Part shown: piece by piece, positions 1 through 6,817 of the stretch | How the letters are laid out: every line of letters starts with the position of its first letter | Position numbering within the stretch: the stretch's first letter is position 1 | Origin: Branchinecta lynchi | Lineage: Eukaryota > Arthropoda > Branchiopoda > Anostraca > Branchinectidae | NCBI GenBank assembly: GCA_023053575.1 | Contig: JAKZAP010000008.1 | Location: forward strand, 6,342,715 to 6,406,714 | Direction: 5' to 3' | Length of the DNA stretch: 64,000 nt | Notes under the pieces: generated by a model | Databases searched by the model: none | What the model saw: the letters and a program-made list of their open reading frames with translations, nothing else | What the model was told of the DNA's origin: nothing | Program-made: the position numbers and the translations under genes

Positions 1-1
1 T

Positions 2-175
2 TTCGATTCTTTCGGTATTCCTCCAGGAAAAGAAATAGTTAAATATCTAAAAACTTCAAAGAAAAAAATAGCTTATGAAAATCTTGCTGTCCAAAATATA
101 GACGAAGTAAACTGTGGACTTCACTGTATTTCCTACATTAAGCGCAAAATGAAGTTGGTAGCTTTTCGTTTATAA
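2..175 (+). CDS. Adenain-like cysteine protease, C-terminal fragment
   Basis: An open frame enters from the left edge and encodes the last 57 residues. It contains FDSFG followed later by VQNIDEVNCGLHC. In adenovirus-type proteases a DSFG string precedes the catalytic Gln and Cys. Here the Gln-to-Cys spacing is 7 residues, the same as Gln115/Cys122 of adenain. The catalytic His and the N-terminal half lie left of the window. In this family the enzyme matures virion proteins. The stop codon abuts the AT-rich start block of the next gene. Confidence 0.85.
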   Translation, partial: FDSFGIPPGKEIVKYLKTSKKKIAYENLAVQNIDEVNCGLHCISYIKRKMKLVAFRL

Positions 176-195
176 AAATTATTTTCTAATAAATG
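175..195 (+). promoter_or_regulatory. Viral start block of the zinc-ribbon gene
   Basis: AAAATTATTT is followed at once by a TCTAATAAATG start. It overlaps the stop codon of the protease gene. The same block recurs before the other genes of the element. Confidence 0.6.
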
Positions 196-360
196 GAGAT
201 TTATTGTATGAAATGTAAAAAGAGCACTGACACTGAATCAATGTTTAAGGCAGTGTCACAAAAAAATAATGTTCCAATGCTGAAAGGGAATTGTGTTATT
301 TGCGGGTCGAGGAAAAATCGCTTTTTAAAAAAAACCTCAACGCAGAAACAGATATTTTAA
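193..360 (+). CDS. Small zinc-ribbon protein (DUF5679-like), 55 aa
   Basis: A short gene that starts at an ATG inside a TAATAAATGG context. The protein has two CxxC knuckles (Cys5/Cys8 in YCMKC and Cys34/Cys37 in CVICG) separated by KNNVPMLKGN. Small proteins with this pattern are frequent in Polinton-like and other viral genomes; the role is unknown and nucleic-acid binding is an inference. Its 3' part overlaps the -1-frame integrase reading frame, with a T5A8 run at 322-334. Confidence 0.75.
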   Translation: MEIYCMKCKKSTDTESMFKAVSQKNNVPMLKGNCVICGSRKNRFLKKTSTQKQIF

Positions 361-1262
361 AGACGTATTATTCTAATTATTCAGGTGTGGATGATATTTA
401 CAGAAAATTAAAAGAAAATGGTGTTAAGGTTTCCAAGGATAAAATAAAAAATGTGTTGCAAAATGAGAATGTGTATACGTTACACAAACCTTCCTATCAT
501 AACTTTGAAAGGAGGCGAGTGTATGTTCACTATGTTGATGAGCAATGGCAAGCTGATTTAGTTGACATGCAGAAATATAAAAAAGAAAATAATAAAACAA
601 ATTACATTTTAACTGTTATTGATTGCTTTAGTAAATATGCTTGGTGTGTCCCTCTGAAAGACAAAACGGGTGCTGAAATAATAAAAGCATTCAGTGTTAT
701 ATTTAAAGAAAGAATTCCTAAGAAACTACAAACTGATAAAGGTAAAGAATTTGTGATGAGAAATGTTCAATCTTTTTTGAAAAATAACGATATACACTGG
801 TTTGCATCTGAAAGCGAATTGAAAGCGCAAATTGTAGAACGATTCAATAGAACGCTGAAAGACAAGTTATGGAAATATTTCACTCACAATAACACTACTA
901 ATTGGATTGATATTTTACCTTTATTTGTGAGTAATTATAATAACTCGTACCACCGTTCAATACAAATGAAACCAGTTGATGCTAGTAAAAAGGTTAATCA
1001 GAAAAAGGTTTTTAGTGCTCTGTTTCCTCCAGTAGATGACTACAAAATCACAGGAAACGTCAAAGTAGGGGATTTAGTCAGAATTAAAAAAGAAAAAAGT
1101 ATTTTCGATAAAGGATATTTACCTAATTATACGGATGAGGTATTTCAGATAGCAACCATCAGACCTACCATTCCCATTACTTATGAAATATCTGACAAAA
1201 GTGGGGAATTAATTCAAGGAGGGTTTTATGAAAAAGAACTTTCAAAATTTATTATGAAATAA
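291..1262 (+). CDS. Retroviral-type (rve) integrase of the Polinton
   Basis: The frame is open from about 270 and has no ATG before the catalytic domain; 291 is a TTG, so the true start is unresolved. The N-terminal helical part (YYSNYSGVDDIYRKLKENG, then YTLHKP) leads into the rve core: WQADLVDM gives the first Asp, LQTDKGKEF the second Asp, and IVERFNRTLK the Glu. The YNNSYHRSI string is typical of Polinton integrases. A C-terminal SH3/chromo-like segment (VKVGDLVRIKKEK) follows. The enzyme catalyses insertion of the element. The frame is -1 relative to the upstream zinc ribbon, so frameshifting, an unseen spliced 5' exon, or an indel in the A-run are the options. An AATAAA overlaps the stop (1258-1263). 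Confidence 0.9.
   Translation: MCYLRVEEKSLFKKNLNAETDILKTYYSNYSGVDDIYRKLKENGVKVSKDKIKNVLQNENVYTLHKPSYHNFERRRVYVHYVDEQWQADLVDMQKYKKENNKTNYILTVIDCFSKYAWCVPLKDKTGAEIIKAFSVIFKERIPKKLQTDKGKEFVMRNVQSFLKNNDIHWFASESELKAQIVERFNRTLKDKLWKYFTHNNTTNWIDILPLFVSNYNNSYHRSIQMKPVDASKKVNQKKVFSALFPPVDDYKITGNVKVGDLVRIKKEKSIFDKGYLPNYTDEVFQIATIRPTIPITYEISDKSGELIQGGFYEKELSKFIMK
324..334 (+). promoter_or_regulatory. Candidate -1 frameshift slippery site (T TTA AAA, then A AAA AAA)
   Basis: In the zinc-ribbon frame the codons read TTT TTA AAA AAA, giving two consecutive X XXY YYZ-type heptamers. A -1 slip here moves ribosomes into the integrase frame. No downstream pseudoknot was worked out. A one-base length change in the A8 run would have the same effect. 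Confidence 0.4.
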
Positions 1263-1281
1263 AATTACTTGTATATAAATG
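1261..1281 (+). promoter_or_regulatory. Viral start block of the 273-aa gene
   Basis: AAAATTACTT then GTATATAAATG. It overlaps the integrase stop codon and an AATAAA signal, so end and start signals are fused. Confidence 0.6.
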
Positions 1282-2100
1282 GATTCAAGACGCTTGAGTG
1301 ATATGTTATCGGATATAGTGAAGAACAGAGAAATTCAGAGAAGCAAGGTTCAGCAAAATGAGATGGAGAAGGCAGGATTTCGGGAATATGCTTCAGAATT
1401 AAACGCTCCAGTTATTATAGCACAAAAAGAAAACACTAAAGACACCATCAAAAAATTACAAGAGAACGCTGAAACGATAATTAATAAACTACAGGAAGGT
1501 GATAATAATTCAAGAAGACGGTTTCTCAGATTAGGTGATACATTTAAAACAGCTTTACAGACCACTACTTCAGAGGAAGTGAGTCGAGCACCCGCTTTAG
1601 AACCTTCTCCCAATTTAGGACCACTATCCGTTGATATGAATAAAGATATTACCCAAGAGTTGTTAAATCAGATTAATTTAAAACATGTAGAATCGCGGGG
1701 TGGCACTGATACTTATTTTAAAATGCCTACGTATTACATTAAGCATCATACGGATATAGATGAGGCTCTAGAACGTTTGACATCTCTAAGTCAAAGTTAT
1801 GGCGGGAAAAAAGGTAAAGGTTACTCTAGCTATGATGAAATCCTTGAATTTATAAGAGAATACAAGGAGAGGTTAACCAGCATTCGAACTAATTCCCCAT
1901 TAGTCAACCAACAAGGAACTGGTGTATTTATGAATTGTGATGAAATGATTTCAAAATTATACACTTTGATAGGTAGCAGAGTAAACGGAAATACATCTGA
2001 TGAGGTGAGAAATGAAGCTATTGATATTTTGGATTCGTTAATGCGAAATAAATTTCTTACGAAGAGAAATTACAATTCAATATATAAAAATTATTTCTAA
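1279..2100 (+). CDS. Polinton conserved structural/core-type protein, 273 aa
   Basis: The N-terminal half is charged and helix-prone (residues ~1-85, many Lys/Glu/Gln, coiled-coil-like). A Pro/Ser linker follows (~105-120). The C-terminal domain has FMNCDEMISKLYTLIGSRVNGNTS followed by a short helical tail, a layout recalled from proteins in other Polinton/adintovirus genomes next to the penton gene. No enzymatic motif is visible, so a virion core or scaffold role is an inference. The ATG lies in a GTATATAAATGG context. Confidence 0.6.
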   Translation: MDSRRLSDMLSDIVKNREIQRSKVQQNEMEKAGFREYASELNAPVIIAQKENTKDTIKKLQENAETIINKLQEGDNNSRRRFLRLGDTFKTALQTTTSEEVSRAPALEPSPNLGPLSVDMNKDITQELLNQINLKHVESRGGTDTYFKMPTYYIKHHTDIDEALERLTSLSQSYGGKKGKGYSSYDEILEFIREYKERLTSIRTNSPLVNQQGTGVFMNCDEMISKLYTLIGSRVNGNTSDEVRNEAIDILDSLMRNKFLTKRNYNSIYKNYF

Positions 2101-2106
2101 TAAATG
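2086..2106 (+). promoter_or_regulatory. Viral start block of the penton-like gene
   Basis: AAAATTATTT then CTAATAAATG, located inside the last codons of the previous gene. Confidence 0.6.
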
Positions 2107-2826
2107 GTGTTGTTAAACATTGAAGGTAATGAAAGTATCATTGATATAACATTTAGTCAACCAATCGAATTGAATCGTAATTGGGATTATGAAATAGGTT
2201 TGAATCAGTGTACTTTGTGGTATTCATGGCATAATATAAGTGATAAATTTGGAAATAATACATTTCAATACAGGAAAGATGAAGATAATAATGCAACAGA
2301 ATGGATGAATGTTACTATTCCTAATGGGATGTATAACGATGATTGTTTGAATTATTTTTTGTGTCAGTATTTTGATACCCCAAAAGATAAATGTCCTATT
2401 GTAATTTCATCCAATCCAGCATCTATGAGATTTGTCATACTATTACAAGAAAAATATGTGTTTAGATTTAATAGTGACTTGTGTCAGATTTTAGGATTTG
2501 AGAAGGATAGTGAGATATCTAAGAAAATCAATGAAGGTACAAAGCTTCCGAATATAACAAGAAGCGTTGATAAAATTCAAATTCACTGCTCTCTTGTAAA
2601 CAGTTCTATCGTAAACAAAAGTAAATCAGATGTCATTTGGACATTTGTTCCGAATACAGAACCGGGTTGTCAAATTGTTGAGAATCCTAGACAATTAATC
2701 TACCTTCCTATTAATACAAAAGACTTTATTTACTCCTTGAGAATGACAATTACTGATCAGTTGGGAAGACCTATCGATTTGAATGGTGATAACGTTGGAT
2801 ACGTACTGCATTTAAGAAAAGCTTAA
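2104..2826 (+). CDS. Penton-like minor capsid protein, 240 aa
   Basis: The N-terminus (ITFSQPIELNRNWDYEIGL) and the following strands (NTFQYRK, then VTIPNGMYNDDCLNYFL) match the pattern of Polinton/adintovirus penton proteins, a single jelly-roll expected to form the capsid vertices. The length fits. The start codon follows the previous stop by three bases, and the whole AT-rich start block lies inside the end of the previous gene. The assignment rests on recalled family pattern and on gene order. Confidence 0.65.
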   Translation: MVLLNIEGNESIIDITFSQPIELNRNWDYEIGLNQCTLWYSWHNISDKFGNNTFQYRKDEDNNATEWMNVTIPNGMYNDDCLNYFLCQYFDTPKDKCPIVISSNPASMRFVILLQEKYVFRFNSDLCQILGFEKDSEISKKINEGTKLPNITRSVDKIQIHCSLVNSSIVNKSKSDVIWTFVPNTEPGCQIVENPRQLIYLPINTKDFIYSLRMTITDQLGRPIDLNGDNVGYVLHLRKA

Positions 2827-2840
2827 AGGATTAGTGAAAT

Positions 2841-2861
2841 AAAATTATTTACCTATAAATG
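2841..2861 (+). promoter_or_regulatory. Viral start block of the 118-aa gene
   Basis: AAAATTATTT then ACCTATAAATG, merged with an AATAAA at 2838-2843. Confidence 0.6.
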
Positions 2862-3215
2862 TTGATTAATAATAAGCGATTACTTTATAAAAAGCAGTAT
2901 GGAAGTGGAATCGGTAGTGTATTCAAAAACATTGTTAATTCCCAGTTATTTCAAACGTCAGCAAAACAAATAAAAGATGGGGCTATGTCAATGTATAATA
3001 ATATTATTAAACCGAGATTTGAGTTGTTGAAAAACAGAGCAATAGAATATGGGAAAGATCTGATCGATGTAAACAAGAAAGAACTCATTGATGTAATTGG
3101 AAACAAAAAATCGATGAAGGATCTTATCGGTACAAATAAAAGGATTTTAAATCAAAGAAGTCAGGACTTGATCAAAACGTTAATGACTGGAAATGGATTA
3201 AAGATTCTGAAATAA
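2859..3215 (+). CDS. Small basic virion protein (adenovirus pX/pVI-like candidate), 118 aa
   Basis: Lys-rich protein with an N-terminal YGSGIGSVFKNIV segment. Polinton and adenovirus minor core or membrane-lytic proteins carry a similar short Gly-rich amphipathic motif near the N-terminus. The rest is helical and basic. It lies between penton and capsid genes, as expected for a minor virion protein. There is no catalytic motif and the functional call is tentative. Confidence 0.5.
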   Translation: MLINNKRLLYKKQYGSGIGSVFKNIVNSQLFQTSAKQIKDGAMSMYNNIIKPRFELLKNRAIEYGKDLIDVNKKELIDVIGNKKSMKDLIGTNKRILNQRSQDLIKTLMTGNGLKILK

Positions 3216-3221
3216 GTTTTA

Positions 3222-3248
3222 TTTAATAATTTCTTTCTTATATAAATG
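3222..3248 (+). promoter_or_regulatory. Viral start block of the capsid-like gene
   Basis: A looser version: a T/A-rich tract with TTTAATAATTTC, then CTTATATAAATG. Confidence 0.5.
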
Positions 3249-4610
3249 GCAGTAAATAAAGTTATCAGTCCGCAATGGAACATTTTTGATGAACCGCTTG
3301 TTGATGATACAGTGGTAAGATACGAATTTAAAGAAATTCGAGAAACAGATGTGAATGTATCTAATAAATCAGAGTTTGAATTCGTAACGAAGAAATTAGA
3401 TTCCTGGTTTTATCCAAGTGAAAGTTATCTTGATGTTAGTGTAAGAATAGTGAAAGAAAATGGAGATAATATAGCTGCAACCGATATTGCTACTTTAACG
3501 AATAATGGATTTAATTTATTCAGTACCGCTGAATATGTAATAAACGATGAATCGGTTGAAAAAATTAATCATGTTGGTATTACAACTACCGTTACAAAGT
3601 TGATTGAATACTCTGATGATTATTCTAGAAGTGCAGCAAGAAATCATTTCTGGTATAAGGATTATAATCAAGGAAAAGAAATTAATCCTGTTATTGCTTC
3701 GTTTACTGCAACTCCAGTAGTAGCAGGGGCTGCAGCAGGGGGTGGAACAGTCAGTTTGAGAAATAATAATAATTATAATAAAGGATTTGAAAAAAGATAT
3801 AACAGAACAAAGAGCAGTAAATTAGTAAATATGTATTTACCATTATCAGAATTGTTTGGATTTCTGAAAGGAAACAAACGATTCTTCAGAGGTGCATCGC
3901 ATAAATTATTTCTAAGAAGAAATGATGATAACAACATGATTATAAGAAATGGAAATACTAATTTCAAAGTAGTAATCGAGTATTTATCCTGGAAGATCCC
4001 TATTGTAGCTCCTAGTATCGAAATGATGAGTGAATTAGAAAAGGGTCTTGCTAAGGATAAAAAGCATAATCTGATGTGGGAAGCATGTAATACTTATAAA
4101 AGCGATGTTAGTCAAAATAAGGAACACACTTGGAAAGTTATATCTGAGAGAAACAATCCAACAAAAGTAGTTGTGATGCTACAGAAAAATGAAAAGCATA
4201 ACAATCAATTAATGAATAATATGGTGTTTGATCATATGAATTTAACAGACATAGAACTTAGAATTAATGGGGATAAATATCCCGAAGAACCACTTAAATG
4301 TGATTTTAGCGATGACAAATGTAAATACTCAAATCTTTACAATAGGTTCATACATTTGGGTTATAAACAATTAGCATTTGATACTGGTAGTGTTGTTAGT
4401 ATAGAAGAATTTAAAGAAGTATATCCACTATTCTGTTTCGATGTTTCCAAACACGAGTCAAATATTTATAATGGAACAACTGCTGATATTGAAATAAGTT
4501 TAACGTTGAAAGATAATCAACCCGTACCATATAATGTTTACTGTGTTATATATTATGAAAGAAAAGCTACATTAGGTATTATTAACAAAAATATGTATGT
4601 GAGTTTGTGA
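3246..4610 (+). CDS. Double-jelly-roll major-capsid-like protein, 454 aa
   Basis: The longest reading frame of the element. It begins MAVNKVISPQW and shows the pattern of Polinton/adintovirus capsid (hexon-like) proteins: early IREtdV/LDSWFYPSESYLDVSVRIV strands, a central KWxv-like block (HTWKVISERNNPTKVVVMLQ), and a C-terminal segment with YPEEPLKCDF, FKEVYPLFCFDVSKHESN and the final strand NVYCVIYYE. Length fits the family. A Gly/Ala insert (VVAGAAAGGGTVSLR, residues ~160-175) looks like a surface loop. The start lies in CTTATATAAATGG. Confidence 0.75.
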   Translation: MAVNKVISPQWNIFDEPLVDDTVVRYEFKEIRETDVNVSNKSEFEFVTKKLDSWFYPSESYLDVSVRIVKENGDNIAATDIATLTNNGFNLFSTAEYVINDESVEKINHVGITTTVTKLIEYSDDYSRSAARNHFWYKDYNQGKEINPVIASFTATPVVAGAAAGGGTVSLRNNNNYNKGFEKRYNRTKSSKLVNMYLPLSELFGFLKGNKRFFRGASHKLFLRRNDDNNMIIRNGNTNFKVVIEYLSWKIPIVAPSIEMMSELEKGLAKDKKHNLMWEACNTYKSDVSQNKEHTWKVISERNNPTKVVVMLQKNEKHNNQLMNNMVFDHMNLTDIELRINGDKYPEEPLKCDFSDDKCKYSNLYNRFIHLGYKQLAFDTGSVVSIEEFKEVYPLFCFDVSKHESNIYNGTTADIEISLTLKDNQPVPYNVYCVIYYERKATLGIINKNMYVSL

Positions 4611-4626
4611 GTCTGGATTTTTATTT

Positions 4627-4650
4627 AATAAAATCATCCCCTAATAAATG
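4627..4650 (+). promoter_or_regulatory. Viral start block of the 102-aa gene
   Basis: AATAAAATCATCC then CCTAATAAATG. The AATAAA at 4627-4632 probably serves the capsid-like gene. Confidence 0.55.
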
Positions 4651-4956
4651 GAGTCCGCAAAGGAAGTCTTGAATACAATCAGAATGAATAAATACAATGA
4701 GACAATCAGGAAAGAAGAACTAGTTCTTGGATTGAAATATACTATTGTTAAAATGAGAATTGCTAAGACAAAATATGGTGATAAGTTGGTTGTAGTTATT
4801 AATCATAATGACAAACCCTGTGATTTGTTTATAACACAGAAATATAATGCCATTGCTAACGAATTACTTTTAAAGAAAAATCTAGTTTTGCAACCGATTG
4901 TACGCGAAAACAAGAACAAAGAAACATATGTGGATTTAGAACTGTTTACTCAGTAA
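4648..4956 (+). CDS. Small Polinton protein, 102 aa, function unknown
   Basis: Lys-rich, with a pattern of short beta strands (LGLKYTIVKMRIAKTKYGDKLVVVI) that resembles ~90-110-aa proteins found at the end of other Polinton-like genomes. An OB-like nucleic-acid-binding fold is possible but not demonstrated. A polyadenylation signal AATAAA follows at 4963-4968, and no further coding capacity is seen before the presumed terminus. Confidence 0.5.
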   Translation: MESAKEVLNTIRMNKYNETIRKEELVLGLKYTIVKMRIAKTKYGDKLVVVINHNDKPCDLFITQKYNAIANELLLKKNLVLQPIVRENKNKETYVDLELFTQ

Positions 4957-5200
4957 TATTTGAATAAAAAAATGAAAAATGTAAAAAAAAAGAAGTAGTA
5001 GTATATTGTAGTATTTTATATGTAGTAAAGGGTAATATTCTCATTTCTTGTATCCTTTATTTTGGAAGTAAGAAAATAAAAATGTTCTTAAAAAGGGGGA
5101 TAATTTGGTAAAAAGGATGTTAAAATTTAAGAAATTGATGTTAAAATGGGGTTTTGAAATTGGGGGGATGGTGAGCTAGAACCCCCTTTATATAACTACT
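4957..5200 (+). other. Non-coding right end of the Polinton
   Basis: AT-rich sequence with several ATGTTAAAAT-like repeats and no reading frame. It ends in a CCCCCTTTATATAACTACT string that may be the outer edge of the terminal inverted repeat. Confidence 0.45.
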
Positions 5201-6636
5201 AGTGTCTATTATTAACGATTAGTAATTTCGTCCTTAGGCTCTTTGTGCAGTAAATTAACTAACTCAGTAAAATTCACTAAAATCCCAAACGTGGGACTCG
5301 CCAGAAGAATCAGAAGAAGACCAGCTAGGTTAAAAATTCCAGCGGGGGGGGGGGGGGGGTCGTCTAGGGTTGGGCCAGATTTTTGGAGGCTATCCAAGAA
5401 TATTGAACAGGTGTCGGCTCGTGACTGTTTTGAGGGTATCATTAGGGTTAGTATTGCTAAGAATGCTTAATTCCTTATTGTGTCCCTCAGTTTCACTTAA
5501 GAGATTAAAGTACTCGTTCCCAGCTGTAAAAGTGAATGGCATTCTTAAAAGTAAAATGATATAAACTTCTTGGACCCTGCGAGTCTTCCATTTACAGAAC
5601 TTTCTTTTCCCCGCTTGAATTTATATATGAATAATTTGCGTAGTAGGTTTCAATGGGAGCCTGTAAGTTTATACTCAGTTTTCATTTTGGCCTGTGAGTG
5701 AAGCTTTTGCTGTTCCAAAAATGTGGATTCTTGTAGTGAACTGAAAAATAACAAGTGCGCAAGCGCTCAGACGTGAAGTGTAAAAGTAAAATGTTTATCA
5801 CATTTATATACAAACAGCTTTAGAACCAAGACATTTCTCTTCCCCAATAACCAACCAAGTATTGAAATAACGTTGTAATCACCCCCCTTTAAAAGCTTTA
5901 AATGTAAACAAACCGCCAGTATAAATCCAAAGAAATGTTGAAGATCTTGCGCGAATAGTATTTGTTCGAACACTGAATGGTCTGCCTGCCAGTCCCACCC
6001 TTTAAACCTTTTCCATTAGCACGGTAATAACAAGTGCAATAAACCAGTTCGTAGCAGACTAATGCCCCCTTTGTCGCAATTCATTAAGAATGGCATATCA
6101 TCGATCATATGACAAAACAGTCCAGTTTCCAACTGTTCATTAAGGATTAAAGTACGTCGAGTCGTCTTATTTGTTGATGTTACACCAAATCCTCGTCCAT
6201 AGACATATCTCCCCAAATATACAAGAGTTGGACTTGAGACCTGTCATAGACGAACTTAACTCATGGGAAATCTGGGCCCAGCTGCCCATGTCACTACAGT
6301 CACTAGTTATTAATATTATCATTATTATTATTATTTATTTAAACCCTTCAGAACTGAAGAGTAATGTAAAAAAGAAACGAATACATGTCAATCAAATTCA
6401 CACACACTTACATACAAATAAACAACTGACCGTTAAAAAAATTGGCCTACTAAATCTACAATGAAAGACTAAGGAAAGAAAACAAAGATCAAAATAAACA
6501 AACTCCTCGTGCGCTTTTTTGTGAAAAAAGGAAAACGGTCTTCAGGAGCAGGTGATCTCGCTCGAGGCAACTTTATCGAAACAACTCACGTCTCCATGTC
6601 ACGTGATAGTCAGATACTTATCTAGAATTTTTCTAG
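5201..6636. other. Non-coding DNA upstream of the first RICH exon, with a G16 run and a repeat copy
   Basis: No exon was recognised. It contains a run of 16 G at 5344-5359 and, from about 5740 to 6310, a sequence repeated in inverted orientation near 43880-44440 (shared GCGCAAGCGCTCAGACGTG and the GGGCCC palindrome). Confidence 0.5.
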
Positions 6637-6817
6637 GTAGTTCGAAAGTCCGGAAAGTCAAAGTCGCCTTTGACGCGGGCTATGGAGAACTCAGGTCGAT
6701 TGTCGACGACTGTCGAGATCCCCACGCGATTGCCAGTGTTCTCAAATCTTATTTGAGAGAACTCCCGGAGCCTCTCCTCACCCATGAGCTTTATGACGAG
6801 TGGGTGGCTGCCGTTCG
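6637..6817 (+). CDS. ARHGAP17: RICH exon: RhoGAP domain, first part
   Basis: Acceptor TTTCTAG before it, donor GTGAGT after it. The exon enters with two bases of a split codon. It encodes SSKVRKVKVAFDAG, then DPHAIASVLKSYLRELPEPL, the conserved RhoGAP helix with the invariant Lys and Pro. The preceding Arg-finger exon was not found in the window. Confidence 0.88.

Larger units (their letters stand above)
1..5200 (+). mobile_element. Polinton/Maverick (adintovirus-like) element, right-hand part
   Basis: Eight closely packed same-strand genes in strongly AT-rich sequence: protease, zinc ribbon, integrase, conserved structural/core protein, penton-like, small basic protein, capsid-like protein and a ~100-aa protein. 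This gene set is characteristic of Polinton/Maverick elements and adintoviruses, which are integrated double-stranded DNA viruses of animals. PolB and the FtsK-type ATPase are not in the window and would lie to the left. The left terminus is outside the window. The right terminus is placed near 5200 only because the reverse complement there starts AGTAGTTATATA and coding stops at 4956; the inverted repeat cannot be paired. The reading frames have no internal stops, which suggests a recent insertion. The element probably sits in an intron of the RICH-type gene or just outside it. Confidence 0.88.

Noticed and set aside
1350..1613. Minus-strand frame inside the 273-aa Polinton gene
   Set aside because: It is the antisense shadow of a gene with a clear start block and family pattern on the plus strand.
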